This document shows, piece after piece, positions 41,189-50,285 of a DNA stretch of 64,000 bases. The stretch is from NCBI RefSeq assembly GCF_900078395.1, contig NZ_FKLA01000009.1, positions 696,614 through 760,613 on the forward strand. Direction: 5' to 3'. The notes beneath the pieces were generated by a model that saw only the letters and a list, made by a program, of their open reading frames with translations, had not been told where the DNA came from and ran no database searches. Position numbers and translations under genes: made by a program. Source of the stretch: Anaerotruncus rubiinfantis. Its GTDB lineage: Bacteria; Bacillota; Clostridia; Oscillospirales; Ruminococcaceae. How positions within the stretch are numbered: position 1 is the stretch's first letter; every line of letters starts with the position of its first letter.

Positions 41189-41240
41189 GTCCGCTTGGGG
41201 ATTACGTCTGCCCGCATCAGTCGTCCCCAATGAAGCGGAC
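41189..41240. ncRNA. Long imperfect hairpin, candidate structured RNA element
   Basis: Paired blocks in order: GTCCGCTT with AAGCGGAC, GGGG with CCCC, ACG with CGT, CTG with CAG, around a seven-base loop. In total 18 base pairs in 52 bases, with an AATG bulge on one side. It has no T-run on either side, so it is not a plain terminator. It lies between two divergent membrane-protein genes. Confidence 0.3.
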
Positions 41241-41378
41241 GGTTTTGACGATGGCGCCTATTATTTGCTGCGGGAATGAAAAAGGCAAGGGGTGTCATAT
41301 CCTGCAAAAATGTGTTATACTGACTTTATCCGACAAAATGCTGTGAGGCCGGAAGAATAACAAAACGGGGGAAGACGG

Positions 41379-42047
41379 ATGAGTTTGACGCAGGGAGTCT
41401 TTGAAGCGGTCTTCGCCGCCGCTTATCTGATTGCGGTGCTGTCCATGGGGATGGTGATGCTGCTGCGCAGTTACGGCGATCGTCAGACGCGCCTGTTCGG
41501 TGTCATGGCGCTGGTGCTCGGCTGCGGGGATGCGTTTCATCTGCTTCCCCGCGCTTATGCGCTGCTGACCGATGGGCTCGCCATGCATACCGCCGCGCTC
41601 GGATACGGCAAGCTGGTCACTTCGATCACCATGACGGTATTCTACCTGATCCTCTATAAAGTCTGGCGGCAGCGGTATCGGGTGCGCGGGCATAAAAAGC
41701 TTACAAGATTGATGTGGATGCTTGCTTTGGCGCGTATTGCCCTCTGCCTTTTTCCACAGAATGGCTGGACAAGCGATTCGCCTTCTCTTTGGTGGGCGGC
41801 CGCCCGCAATCTTCCGTTTGTCCTGATGGGAATTTTGGTCGTCGTGCTTTTTTATCAGTCCGCGAGCTGGCGCGGGGACCGCAGCTTCGGAATGCTCTGG
41901 ATCGCGGTTTCGTTTTCATTCCTTTGTTATCTGCCGGTTGTATTTTTTGCGCAGGCGGTTCCGTCCGTCGGGATGCTGATGATTCCCAAGACGCTTGCCT
42001 ATGTCTGGATCATCCACATCGGGTACCGGGAACTGCGCTGGCTGTGA
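41379..42047 (+). CDS. Seven-helix membrane protein of unknown function
   Basis: 222 residues with about seven hydrophobic segments (for example AAYLIAVLSMGMVMLL, LFGVMALVLGCGDAFHLLP, SFSFLCYLPVVFFA). Conserved-looking polar residues inside helices (GCGDAFHLLPR, HTAALGYGKLVTS) suggest a ligand-binding core. I do not recognise the family. A -10 TATACT (41316-41321) lies upstream. It is 12 bases upstream of a GNAT gene and likely co-transcribed with it and the alkyltransferase gene. Confidence 0.75.
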   Translation: MSLTQGVFEAVFAAAYLIAVLSMGMVMLLRSYGDRQTRLFGVMALVLGCGDAFHLLPRAYALLTDGLAMHTAALGYGKLVTSITMTVFYLILYKVWRQRYRVRGHKKLTRLMWMLALARIALCLFPQNGWTSDSPSLWWAAARNLPFVLMGILVVVLFYQSASWRGDRSFGMLWIAVSFSFLCYLPVVFFAQAVPSVGMLMIPKTLAYVWIIHIGYRELRWL

Positions 42048-42059
42048 GGAGAAAGTGCA

Positions 42060-42509
42060 ATGCGGATCTTTGAAGTCAAGGCCGACCGGTGGGTTTACCG
42101 GGATTTACTGTTGCTTGCCGACCCGTCCGAAGAGATGGTGGGCCGTTACCTTTCGCGCGGATTTATGCTTGCCGCCCAAGTGGACGGTCGCGCTGTGGGG
42201 GAAATTGTCGTCACGCCGCAAGCACAGGGCTGGGAGATCAAAAACCTTGCCGTGGACGAGAACTTCTGGCGGCGCGGGATCGGCCGCGCGCTGATCGAAG
42301 CCGCTACCGGGCGACTGCCGGCGGGGACGGAACTCTTTGTCGGCACGGCGGACGGCGTTCCGGGCGGCGTGGATTTTTATGAGCGCTGCGGTTTTTGCCG
42401 TTCGCATTTGGTGAAAAATTTCTTTGTGGACAACTATCCCGAGCCGGTCTATGACAGCGGCGTCCAATGCGTCGACATGGTCTATCTGAAGCGGAGGTGC
42501 GGCGGTTGA
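42060..42509 (+). CDS. GNAT acetyltransferase
   Basis: 149 residues. The acetyl-CoA site is IKNLAVDENFWRRGIGRALIEAA (about 60-82), motif A R-R-G-I-G-R-A, followed by FYERCGF. The substrate is not readable. It ends with a TGA that overlaps the TTG start of the alkyltransferase gene. Confidence 0.88.
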   Translation: MRIFEVKADRWVYRDLLLLADPSEEMVGRYLSRGFMLAAQVDGRAVGEIVVTPQAQGWEIKNLAVDENFWRRGIGRALIEAATGRLPAGTELFVGTADGVPGGVDFYERCGFCRSHLVKNFFVDNYPEPVYDSGVQCVDMVYLKRRCGG

Positions 42510-42814
42510 ACTTTTATGAACGGGTGTATGAAGCGGTGCAGCGGATTCCGAAGGGCCGGGTCGCCTCCTACGGGCAGATCGCGCTGCTCTGCGGCAACCC
42601 GAAAGCCTCCCGTGCGGTGGGCTATGCCCTGCACCGCAACCCCATGCCGGGGATCGTCCCCTGCCATCGGGTGGTCAACCGCGAAGGGCGGCTCGCGCCC
42701 GCGTTTGCGTTTGGCGGCCCGGACAGGCAGCGCGAATTGCTGGAAGCCGAAGGGGTTGCCGTTGACGGCGGCGGATACGTTGATATGGGCCGTTACGCCT
42801 GGTATGGGGAGTGA
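42506..42814 (+). CDS. Methylated-DNA--cysteine alkyltransferase-like protein (short form)
   Basis: 102 residues, only the C-terminal DNA-binding/active-site domain of O6-alkylguanine transferases: FYERVYEAVQRIPKGRVASYGQIA, ASRAVGYALHRNP and the active-site PCHRVV with Cys53. Alkyltransferase-like proteins that only flag lesions have Trp in place of this Cys; here the Cys is kept, so repair is possible. The TTG start at 42506 has GGAGG eight bases upstream. It is translationally coupled to the GNAT gene. Confidence 0.88.
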   Translation: MNFYERVYEAVQRIPKGRVASYGQIALLCGNPKASRAVGYALHRNPMPGIVPCHRVVNREGRLAPAFAFGGPDRQRELLEAEGVAVDGGGYVDMGRYAWYGE

Positions 42815-43062
42815 CATTGGGCACGGTGTGCCGCGCGCTTTTTCGCTCTTCGCGCGCCCGGGATTCCTTTCTTGCTTGTCCAGGAACGGAACGAAAGAAG
42901 ACACGCGGGGAGTTCCCCGCGACCCCCGCCGCCGCTGGTTGCTGCGCAAAAGCGGCGGCCTTCGAGACCTGCGCCGCGGCCGCGCTCCCCGTGAAGCGGT
43001 CAGCTCAGGGCTGATGGCGGCGTTTCGCGCTCCCCATGGGGGCGGTTTGCAAAAGCTTGCGT
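42815..43062. other. GC-rich intergenic region with nested inverted repeats
   Basis: About 250 bases without a supported gene. Several short palindromes are visible (for example GGGGAGTTCCCC, and GCCGCCGCT with AGCGGCGGC). The composition recalls dispersed intergenic elements of Clostridia genomes, but a single copy is in the window. Confidence 0.4.
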
Positions 43063-43094
43063 AAAAAGGCGCGGCCCGTGGGCCGCGCCTTTTT
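43063..43094. terminator. Bidirectional terminator
   Basis: A 15-bp perfect stem AAAAAGGCGCGGCCC with its complement and a two-base loop. Confidence 0.85.
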
Positions 43095-43129
43095 GATGAT
43101 TTTTTCCGGCCGTGCGGGGAGAGTGAAAA

Positions 43130-43699
43130 TCAGGCGTCCTTCCAGATGAAAACGGGGATGGGCGGATTGTTGGGACGGTTACAGAACTGCGAGACGATGA
43201 CCGTATAAATTTTACTGTCGATGGTGGGCAGATATTCGAGCAGGGCGTCGCGTTCGGTGAAACCGCAGTCCCGGCCATAATAGATGCAAAGGCTCATAAT
43301 ACCGCCGGGCTTTAAAAGCCGCAGTCCTGCCTCGATAGCGGGGATGCTGGTCGCGGGAGTGGTGAAGATGCTGTGATTGCCCGCGGGAAGCCAGCCGAAA
43401 TTGAAGGTGATACAGTCGACAGTTTCCGGTTCGGCATAGTTTTCCATGTTGCTGTGGCTGTCTAGGAGGAGCCGGGCGCGGTCGGAGAGGCCGCGTTCGG
43501 CAAGCAGTTTCGCGGTGCTGTCGAGCGCTTCCTGCTGGATATCAAATGAAAGGATCTTCCCGGACGGTCCGGCGAGTGAGCAAAGATAGGCGGTGTCATA
43601 GCCGCGCCCGGCGGTCGCGTCGATACAGAAAGCGCCTTCGGACACATGCTCTGCAATGAATCGGTGCGCCAGGGTGAGCGCGTTAAAGGAACCGGTCAT
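43130..43699 (-). CDS. SAM-dependent methylase, YtqB/MnmM family
   Basis: 189 residues. The SAM-binding Rossmann motifs are FCIDATAGRGYDTAYL (about 24-39), LSFDIQQEAL and VDCITFNFGWLPAGNHSIFT, the last being the hallmark of the rRNA-methylase-like YtqB family. YtqB (MnmM) of B. subtilis methylates the wobble aminomethyl-uridine of tRNA. Complete family length. Its ATG shares one base with the TGA of the upstream HD-domain gene, so they are coupled. Confidence 0.88.
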   Translation of the reverse strand: MTGSFNALTLAHRFIAEHVSEGAFCIDATAGRGYDTAYLCSLAGPSGKILSFDIQQEALDSTAKLLAERGLSDRARLLLDSHSNMENYAEPETVDCITFNFGWLPAGNHSIFTTPATSIPAIEAGLRLLKPGGIMSLCIYYGRDCGFTERDALLEYLPTIDSKIYTVIVSQFCNRPNNPPIPVFIWKDA

Positions 43700-44358
43700 C
43701 AGAGCAGCACCTGCCCGTTCACGGTGAGTTTGAACTGCATGCCAAGCTTTTCCGCCGCTTTGCGGCAGAGCAGCATCCGGCCAAGAAAAATTTCGAAATA
43801 ATCCATGACCGAGGAAATCTGCGTATCCAGCTTGATGAGCAGGGTAAATACTTTGCGGTCGTCCGAGATTTCGGTGTGCGCCTCTTCGACCGCATAGTTG
43901 ACCCGGTCGTGGATGTCAAAGGTGGCGAAGTCGCGGTTGCGCACCCGGTTGCGGCGCACGTCGGTCTTGTCCGCGAGGATGAGCGCCGCTGCGATCGGTG
44001 TAACCGGGACAGCGGTGCCTTCATCGTGGTTGCCGATCGCGCTGATGATGGTGGCGATATCCTCCGCGTCCGCGCCCATGTGGTCGAGCAGGCGAAACGC
44101 CATGACCGCCCCAGACTGGGCGTGATCGGTGCGGTTGACCACATTGCCGATGTCGTGCAGGTAGCCCGCGATCTGCGCAAGCTCCGCGTCGCGCGCGGGA
44201 TAGCCCAGCGTCAGGAGGATTTCCTTTGCGGTGATGGAAACCTTGGTCACATGTGCGAAGCTGTGCTCGGTATAGCCAAGCTCGATGAGCGCTTCATCCG
44301 CTTTCTGGATATAGATGCGGATCTGATCGTTATTTTTGACTTGTTCATAGGTCAGCAT
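43699..44358 (-). CDS. HD-domain metal-dependent phosphohydrolase
   Basis: 219 residues from ATG 44358 (GAAGGAAG upstream). The HD metal ligands are visible: HSFAHVTKV (about 33-41), GYLHDIGN (His-Asp pair near 65) and IGNHDEG. After the HD core comes a mixed alpha/beta tail (TEISDDRKVFTLLIKLDTQ). Such proteins hydrolyse nucleotides or cyclic dinucleotides; the substrate is not known. It is co-transcribed with the methylase gene. Confidence 0.85.
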   Translation of the reverse strand: MLTYEQVKNNDQIRIYIQKADEALIELGYTEHSFAHVTKVSITAKEILLTLGYPARDAELAQIAGYLHDIGNVVNRTDHAQSGAVMAFRLLDHMGADAEDIATIISAIGNHDEGTAVPVTPIAAALILADKTDVRRNRVRNRDFATFDIHDRVNYAVEEAHTEISDDRKVFTLLIKLDTQISSVMDYFEIFLGRMLLCRKAAEKLGMQFKLTVNGQVLL

Positions 44359-44530
44359 AGGTTGTCTTCCTTCATCTTCTTTTTTCCTTATTGTACCGTC
44401 CATTTGTAAATTTTACAACCGCTTTTCCACGCGGGAGGAAAAGTATGACTATCTTTTTTTAGAGGAAGGGTATATAATGTGGGTCGTTGGAAGGCATTGT
44501 GGGATGCCAGAATAAAGGAGCAGATACAAA

Positions 44531-46126
44531 ATGTTTGACCTGTTGATTAAAAACGGGACGCTTGTGGACGGAAGCGGCGCGTCCGCGTATCGATCCGACC
44601 TTGCGGTGGCGGACGGCAAAATCGCCAAAATTGCGCCTGCGATTGCCTCTCCCGCCAGGCGGACGATCGATGCGGCGGGAAAATATGTCACGCCCGGCTT
44701 CATCGATATCCACCGCCATGCGGACATAAAACTTTTCAAGGCGGATTTTGGCGCGGCCGAACTACATCAGGGGCTTACCACCATTGTGAACGGCAACTGC
44801 GGGCTGTCGGCCGTGCCATGCCCGCAAAAGCACCGGGAGGAGATCTTCCGATTTCTCTCACCGGTCATCGGGGAGGTGCCGGAGGATAAAACCTTCGAGA
44901 CCTTCGCGGAGTATATGGATCTCGTGGAAAAAACGCCGCTGCCGCTCAATGTCGGCATGGACATCGGAAACGGTACCGTGCGCGCCGCTGTCAAGGGCTA
45001 TGAGCCGGGAAAGCTGACACAGGGCGAGCTTTCCGCCGCACGGAAGAATTTGTGCGCGGCGCTCGAGGCGGGCGCGCTCGGCGTGTCGCTCGGGATTGTC
45101 TACGCGCCGGAAAACTGCTACGACGCGGACGGCTTCGTCGAGGTCTTGCAGCCGATGCGGGAGTACGGCGTACCGCTTGTCACCCACATCCGTGGGGAGG
45201 GGGACCTTTTCCATGAATCGCTGCACGAGGTGATCGGGATAGCCAAACGGCTGGAGGTACCGCTGCATGTGAGCCACTTTAAATGTATCGGCAGGCGCAA
45301 CTGGGGTCATGGTGTGAAAACAGCGCTGGAAATTCTCGACGCGGCGCGCCGGGAAGGGCTGCCAATCGACTGCGACGTATATCCGTACACAGCCGGGTCG
45401 ACCCAGCTTATCCAGATCCTGCCGCCGCGGTTTCTCGAAGGCGGGGTGCCCGAGATGGTGCGGCGGCTGTGCGACCCGGACTGCCGCCGGGAGCTGACCG
45501 CGATCCTTCGGGAGCCGCAGCCGTATTTTGAAAACCTGGTTTCTTCCATCGGCTGGGAGAACATCCGGATGAGCACCCTGACAAAACCGGAAAATCAGCA
45601 ATTCTCCGGGAAATCGGTGACCGAGATTGCGAAGATGCGGGGCAAGGACCCGTTCGACTGCGCTTATGACCTGCTGGCCGATGAGGAATGCAAAATTTCG
45701 ATGGTCGACTTCATTACGTCGGAGGAGGACATCCGTACGGTTCTAAAGTACCCTTACAGTTCGGTCATCTCCGATTCGGTCTATCCGGATGGAGGGCTCC
45801 CGCATCCGCGGCTTTATGCCGCGTTTCCGAAGGTGCTGGCCGCGTATGTCCGGGACGAGAAGGTGCTTTCGCTTGAGGAAGCGGTGCACAAGATGACCGG
45901 AAAGCCCGCCCTCGTCTACCGCGTCGGAAAAAAAGGATTTTTGAAGGAAGGGTACGACGCGGATATCAATGTTTTTGCGCTCGAAAATATCGAAGCGAAG
46001 GCCACCTATGAAAAGCCGGAGCAGTTTTCCAGAGGTTTCGATTTTGTGATTGTGGGCGGGGAAATTGCCGTCCGCCGCGACCGGCTCACCGGAAAACAGG
46101 CGGGCAGGCTTCTGCGCCGCAGATAA
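44531..46126 (+). CDS. N-acyl-D-amino-acid deacylase / D-aminoacylase family amidohydrolase
   Basis: 531 residues, amidohydrolase superfamily. Metal ligands are seen at GFIDIHRHADIKLF (near 58-65), the NGNCGLSAVP loop with the bridging Cys typical of D-aminoacylases, THIRGEGD, PLHVSHFK and ISDSVYPDGG (Asp). It removes acyl groups from N-acyl-D-amino acids or D-glutamate derivatives, perhaps from peptidoglycan or diet. A perfect TATAAT (44473-44478) lies upstream, with a weak -35. Its own terminator follows. Confidence 0.88.
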   Translation: MFDLLIKNGTLVDGSGASAYRSDLAVADGKIAKIAPAIASPARRTIDAAGKYVTPGFIDIHRHADIKLFKADFGAAELHQGLTTIVNGNCGLSAVPCPQKHREEIFRFLSPVIGEVPEDKTFETFAEYMDLVEKTPLPLNVGMDIGNGTVRAAVKGYEPGKLTQGELSAARKNLCAALEAGALGVSLGIVYAPENCYDADGFVEVLQPMREYGVPLVTHIRGEGDLFHESLHEVIGIAKRLEVPLHVSHFKCIGRRNWGHGVKTALEILDAARREGLPIDCDVYPYTAGSTQLIQILPPRFLEGGVPEMVRRLCDPDCRRELTAILREPQPYFENLVSSIGWENIRMSTLTKPENQQFSGKSVTEIAKMRGKDPFDCAYDLLADEECKISMVDFITSEEDIRTVLKYPYSSVISDSVYPDGGLPHPRLYAAFPKVLAAYVRDEKVLSLEEAVHKMTGKPALVYRVGKKGFLKEGYDADINVFALENIEAKATYEKPEQFSRGFDFVIVGGEIAVRRDRLTGKQAGRLLRRR

Positions 46127-46137
46127 TGGCAGGGAGG

Positions 46138-46166
46138 ACGGCCGCGCTTTCGCGCGGCCGTTTTAT
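46138..46166 (+). terminator. Terminator of the D-aminoacylase gene
   Basis: A 10-bp stem ACGGCCGCGC with its complement and a TTTC-type loop, followed by TTTTATT. Confidence 0.8.
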
Positions 46167-46264
46167 TGCGCCGAATTTTGCCGAGGAAAGTTTCCGGGGA
46201 AAAATAAAATTTGTGCAATCATCTGAAAACGGCGGAAAACATTTTGCTTCCTGCAAAATTGTGG

Positions 46265-46431
46265 TAGAATAAGCGCAGTACAAACGCCGCAGGCACTTCC
46301 CGCCGCATTGGCGGTGCGCTGCGCTTATCACACGTCAACCGGCCGGCAGAACCGATCTTCTCCGCGAAACGAAAAAGGAAGCCGCCGGTTTGAACAAAAT
46401 AAAACGGCGGAAATGAAAAGGGGCTGTGCAA
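46265..46431 (+). promoter_or_regulatory. potA promoter -10 and leader with inverted repeats
   Basis: An extended -10, TGG-TAGAAT (46262-46270), with TTGCTT 15 bases upstream. The leader holds CCGCC-GCATT-GGCGG (about 46301-46315), and AACCGGC(C)GGC pairs with GCCGCCGGTT (about 46337-46391). These may form stems in the mRNA. I know no matching riboswitch. Confidence 0.4.
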
Positions 46432-47511
46432 ATGGAAAATACAATCCTTTCGCTGCAAAATGTCCATAAGACCTTCGGCGCGACAGAAGCGCTTGCCGGG
46501 ATCAGCCTGGACGTATGCGCGGGGGAATTTCTCACGCTGCTTGGTCCTTCCGGCTGCGGGAAAACAACCACTCTGCGCATCATCGCGGGGCTGGAGACGC
46601 CGGACGGCGGCCGGGTGATCCTGCAGGGCAGCGATGTGACCGGCTGGGAGCCGAACCGCCGCAATGTGAATACGGTCTTTCAAAGCTACGCGCTTTTTCC
46701 GCACATGAATGTGGCGCAGAACATCGGTTACGGGCTCAGAATCCGCAAGGCAGCGAAGGCTGAAATTGCCCGCCGGGTTGCGGAGATGCTCGAACTGGTG
46801 CAGCTTCCCGGTTTTGGAGACCGCATGCCGAACCAGCTTTCGGGCGGCCAGCGTCAGCGGGTGGCGATCGCGCGCGCCGTGGTGAACGATCCGGCTGTAC
46901 TGCTTCTGGACGAACCGCTCGGCGCGCTCGACCTGCAATTGCGCCGCCAGATGCAGACCGAACTCAAAAGTCTGCAAAAACGGCTGGGCATGACTTTCAT
47001 CTACATCACCCACGACCAGGAGGAAGCGCTCAATATGAGCGACCGCATCGGCATTATGAACGCGGGCAGGATCCTCCAGCTCGGCACGCCGGACGATATT
47101 TACGAGCGCCCCGAGACCCGCTTCGCGGCGGAATTCATCGGGCAGAGCAATCTCATAAATGCGGTGGCGCTCGGAAAGGATTCAGACGGGAATCTGTCTC
47201 TGTCCTTCGCGGGCGCGGTCGTCAAAGCCGCCGGTCAGGCGAAGCCCGGCGAGCAGGTCACGCTTTCAGTGCGCACCGAACGGGTGCGCTTTGGGAAGAA
47301 ACCGGAATATGGCTTCACCCTCTCTGGAACGGTCAAGTCCCACGCCTACACCGGGGGCATGCTGCGCACGATTCTGCTTTTGCCGGATGGGCAGGAGCTT
47401 ACCGTGAGCGGCATGGGCGGCGGCGCGAGCCGCGCCGGGGTGGGCGAACAGGTCGAAATCCATTGGGAACCGTCCTGCGCTGTGATCGTCGAAAGGGGTG
47501 CGGCGGGATGA
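46432..47511 (+). CDS. potA: Spermidine/putrescine ABC transporter ATP-binding protein
   Basis: 359 residues. Walker A GPSGCGKTT, Q-loop VFQSYALFPHM, signature LSGGQRQR, Walker B LLLDEPLGALD and THDQEEA are all present, and the C-terminal TOBE domain (about 280-359) completes the PotA length. It powers polyamine import with PotBCD. The ATG at 46432 is eight bases after AAAAGGGG. Its TGA overlaps the potB start. Confidence 0.93.
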   Translation: MENTILSLQNVHKTFGATEALAGISLDVCAGEFLTLLGPSGCGKTTTLRIIAGLETPDGGRVILQGSDVTGWEPNRRNVNTVFQSYALFPHMNVAQNIGYGLRIRKAAKAEIARRVAEMLELVQLPGFGDRMPNQLSGGQRQRVAIARAVVNDPAVLLLDEPLGALDLQLRRQMQTELKSLQKRLGMTFIYITHDQEEALNMSDRIGIMNAGRILQLGTPDDIYERPETRFAAEFIGQSNLINAVALGKDSDGNLSLSFAGAVVKAAGQAKPGEQVTLSVRTERVRFGKKPEYGFTLSGTVKSHAYTGGMLRTILLLPDGQELTVSGMGGGASRAGVGEQVEIHWEPSCAVIVERGAAG

Positions 47512-48353
47512 AAACAAAAAACCGGCTGGCCGCCGTCCCGTTCGCGGTCTGGACGGCGCTGTTCGTCGCGATTCCACTCGTCTATATTGTCTGCATGAGC
47601 TTTATGAGACGTGCCGAGACCTGGGGGGTGGTGGCGGAGTTTTCACTTGAGAGCTACCGCAAGATGTTTTCCCCGACCTATCTCAAGGTCTATGCCCAAA
47701 GCATGTGGCTCGCGCTGCTCACCACCCTGTTCACCCTTGGGATCGGCTACCCGTTCGCCTACTGTGTGGCGAAACTTCCGGAAAAACGGCGGGCCTTTGT
47801 GCTGCTGCTGGTGATCGTGCCGTTCTGGACCAATTCGCTCGTGCGCATCTACGGCTGGATGATCCTTCTGCGCGGCGAGGGAATCGTCAATTCTCTGCTC
47901 ATCTTTCTGGGGATGACCGATTCGCCCCTGAAGCTCCTTTACAATTTCGGCGCGGTACTGGTCGGTATGGTCTACGCGCTCATCCCGTTCATGATCCTGT
48001 CGGTGTATCATGCGGTCGCCAAGCTCGACCCGGCGCTCACCGAGGCGTCGCGCGACCTCGGCGCGGGAAAATGGAAGGCCTTCTGGACGGTCACCGTCCC
48101 GCTGACCCGCGCGGGGATCATGGCTGGGTGCGTGCTGGTGTTTGTGCCGTCGGTGGGGTTGTTCTTCGTTTCCGATCTTTTGGGCGGGGCCAAAACGATG
48201 CTGCTCGGCAACCTCATCAAAAACGAGCTGCTTACCGCCCGCAACTGGCCGATGGGCGCGGCACTTTCGGTTGTGATGATGCTGATGGCGATGGCTGTCA
48301 TCGCCGGTTACCGCAAGGCGTCGGGGGAGAGCAGCCTGGAGGGGATCGTATGA
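47508..48353 (+). CDS. potB: Spermidine/putrescine ABC transporter permease
   Basis: 281 residues, six helices. The cytoplasmic EAA loop reads LDPALTEASRDLGAGKWKAFWTVTVPLT, and the N-terminal region FAVWTALFVAIPLVYIVCMSF fits PotB. It forms the membrane channel with PotC. Both ends overlap neighbours by four bases (ATGA). Confidence 0.92.
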   Translation: MKTKNRLAAVPFAVWTALFVAIPLVYIVCMSFMRRAETWGVVAEFSLESYRKMFSPTYLKVYAQSMWLALLTTLFTLGIGYPFAYCVAKLPEKRRAFVLLLVIVPFWTNSLVRIYGWMILLRGEGIVNSLLIFLGMTDSPLKLLYNFGAVLVGMVYALIPFMILSVYHAVAKLDPALTEASRDLGAGKWKAFWTVTVPLTRAGIMAGCVLVFVPSVGLFFVSDLLGGAKTMLLGNLIKNELLTARNWPMGAALSVVMMLMAMAVIAGYRKASGESSLEGIV

Positions 48354-49150
48354 AGAAGCGTTCGGTCTTCTCGGAAATTTACATTGCGCTGGTGCTGCTG
48401 CTCATGTACCTGCCCATCCTTGTGGTGGTGATCTACTCCTTCAACGACACCAAGCTGTTCCACTGGGCGGGGTTCACTTTTGCGTGGTACGAAAAGCTCT
48501 TCCACAATGCGCAGATCATTTCGGCCTTCTGGACGAGCCTCGAGCTTGCGCTGACGAGCAGCCTGCTGGCAGCGCTGCTGGGGACGCTCGGCGCGGTGGG
48601 GCTCGCGGGGAAATACTTTCGCGGGCGCGGACCGCTTGAAAACCTGTCGATGATCCCGATCATGATTCCGGAAATTATCCTCGGCATGGCGTATCTGGCC
48701 TTTTTTTCGCTCATGGGGCTTTCGTTCGGGATGCTGACGCTGGTCATCGCGCATACGACCTTCTGCGTTCCGTATATCTTCATCAATGTAAAGGCGCGCC
48801 TTCTCTCGCTCGACCCGGCGCTCGCCGAGGCGGCGCGTGACCTTGGCGCCAACGGGCGGCGCACCTTTTTCGACATCACGCTGCCGCTCATTCTGCCGTC
48901 GGTGCTTTCCGGCACTCTGCTGGCCTTCGCAATGAGCATGGATGATGTGGTTATCAGCTTTTTTGCAACCGGCGCTGAGACGAGTACTCTGCCGTTACAG
49001 GTGTATTCAATGCTCAAGATGGGCGTCACGCCCGAAATCAACGCCCTTTGCACGGTGATGCTCGGGGCGGTGTTCCTGATTGTGGCGGCGTTCCGGCTGA
49101 TTACGGCGCGTCGTGCGCGGCATTTATCACGCAGTTTTAGAAATACCTGA
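48350..49150 (+). CDS. potC: Spermidine/putrescine ABC transporter permease
   Basis: 266 residues, six helices. PotC markers are YLPILVVVIYSFNDTKLFHWAGFT, the EAA loop LDPALAEAARDLGANGRRTFFDITLP, and SMDDVVISFF near the end. It pairs with PotB. The stop TGA shares its last base with a possible potD ATG. Confidence 0.93.
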   Translation: MKKRSVFSEIYIALVLLLMYLPILVVVIYSFNDTKLFHWAGFTFAWYEKLFHNAQIISAFWTSLELALTSSLLAALLGTLGAVGLAGKYFRGRGPLENLSMIPIMIPEIILGMAYLAFFSLMGLSFGMLTLVIAHTTFCVPYIFINVKARLLSLDPALAEAARDLGANGRRTFFDITLPLILPSVLSGTLLAFAMSMDDVVISFFATGAETSTLPLQVYSMLKMGVTPEINALCTVMLGAVFLIVAAFRLITARRARHLSRSFRNT

Positions 49151-50199
49151 TGAAAGAAGTGGAAAAAATGAAAATGATGAAACGGACCCTTGTACTGATC
49201 ATGGCCGCGGCGCTCCTGTTGCTCAGCGGCTGCGGCGGTTCGGCCAAGAAGGACGACACGCTCAATATCTACACCTGGGCGGACTACTTCCCGGCGGATA
49301 TCTGTGAGGAATTCACTGAGCAGACCGGCATCGCAATCAATTACAACACCTTTGAATCGAACGAAGAGATGCTCATGAAGCTGCAGGCGGGTGGCGAATA
49401 CGATATCGTGCTCGCAAGCGACTACATCATCGACATCGCGCGGCAGGAGGGCCTTATCAAAAAGCTTGACAAGGAGAAGATCCCGAACTTTGGGAACATC
49501 GACCCGCAGTTCCAGAGTAAGTTCTACGATCCCGAAAACGAATACACCGTCCCCTACGCGGCGGGTATCCCGCTCATCATCTATAACCCCGACATGGTGG
49601 GGGATGTGCAGATCAAGGGCTATGAGGATCTGTGGAACCCGGCGTTCGCGGATTCGGTCGTCGTGATGGACGACGCGCGCAACGTCATTGGCATCACGCT
49701 TAAAACCATGGGCAAATCCTTTAACGAAACCGACCCGGCTGTGCTCGAAGAGGCGAAAGCGAAGCTGCTGACCCTCAAGCCGAATATCCGCGCGCTCGAT
49801 TACTCGACGCCGTATAACCTGATGATCGGCGGCGAAACGGCCGTGGGTTATATGTTCACCTCGCAGGTCATCACCGTGCTCAATGAGAAGCCCGACTTCA
49901 AGGTGGTTTATCCGGAGGAAGGACTCGGATTTGGCATCGACAACATCTTTGTGCCCGAGAAAGCCCCGCATGCGGACAATGCTTTCCGGTTTCTCAACTT
50001 CATCCTGGACGGCAAGCGTTCGGCGCATATCACCGATCAGATCTTCTATATCTCCTGCAACAAAGCGGCCGCCGAACATCTGCAAAATCAGGCGCTGACC
50101 ATCCCGGACGGCGCGGCGGACAGCGCGGAGTTCATCCAGGATGTGGGCGATGCGGCGCAGATCTATAACGACATCTGGACAGAATTTAAACAGAGCTGA
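49150..50199 (+). CDS. potD: Spermidine/putrescine-binding lipoprotein
   Basis: 349 residues. The signal peptide ends at LLLLSGC, then the mature domain starts LNIYTWADYFPADICEEF, the PotD signature. DYIIDIARQEGLIKKLD, VPYAAGIPLIIYNPD and GYMFTSQV follow. The acidic and aromatic residues expected in the polyamine pocket (Trp in YTWADY, Asp/Glu in the later loops) are there. Three starts are possible: 49150 (TGATG overlap with potC, chosen), 49168 or 49174; the mature protein is unaffected. Confidence 0.92.
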   Translation: MKEVEKMKMMKRTLVLIMAAALLLLSGCGGSAKKDDTLNIYTWADYFPADICEEFTEQTGIAINYNTFESNEEMLMKLQAGGEYDIVLASDYIIDIARQEGLIKKLDKEKIPNFGNIDPQFQSKFYDPENEYTVPYAAGIPLIIYNPDMVGDVQIKGYEDLWNPAFADSVVVMDDARNVIGITLKTMGKSFNETDPAVLEEAKAKLLTLKPNIRALDYSTPYNLMIGGETAVGYMFTSQVITVLNEKPDFKVVYPEEGLGFGIDNIFVPEKAPHADNAFRFLNFILDGKRSAHITDQIFYISCNKAAAEHLQNQALTIPDGAADSAEFIQDVGDAAQIYNDIWTEFKQS

Positions 50200-50223
50200 G
50201 CGCGGCGGATTCCGACTGCAAAA

Positions 50224-50266
50224 AGCGCGCCCCACCCCCATAGCGGGGTGGGGCGCGTCGTGTTTT
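50224..50266 (+). terminator. Terminator of the pot operon
   Basis: A 14-bp perfect GC stem (GCGCGCCCCACCCC-type) with a five-base loop, followed by TCGTGTTTTT. Confidence 0.85.
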
Positions 50267-50285
50267 TGGGGAAAATGGCGGTCAG

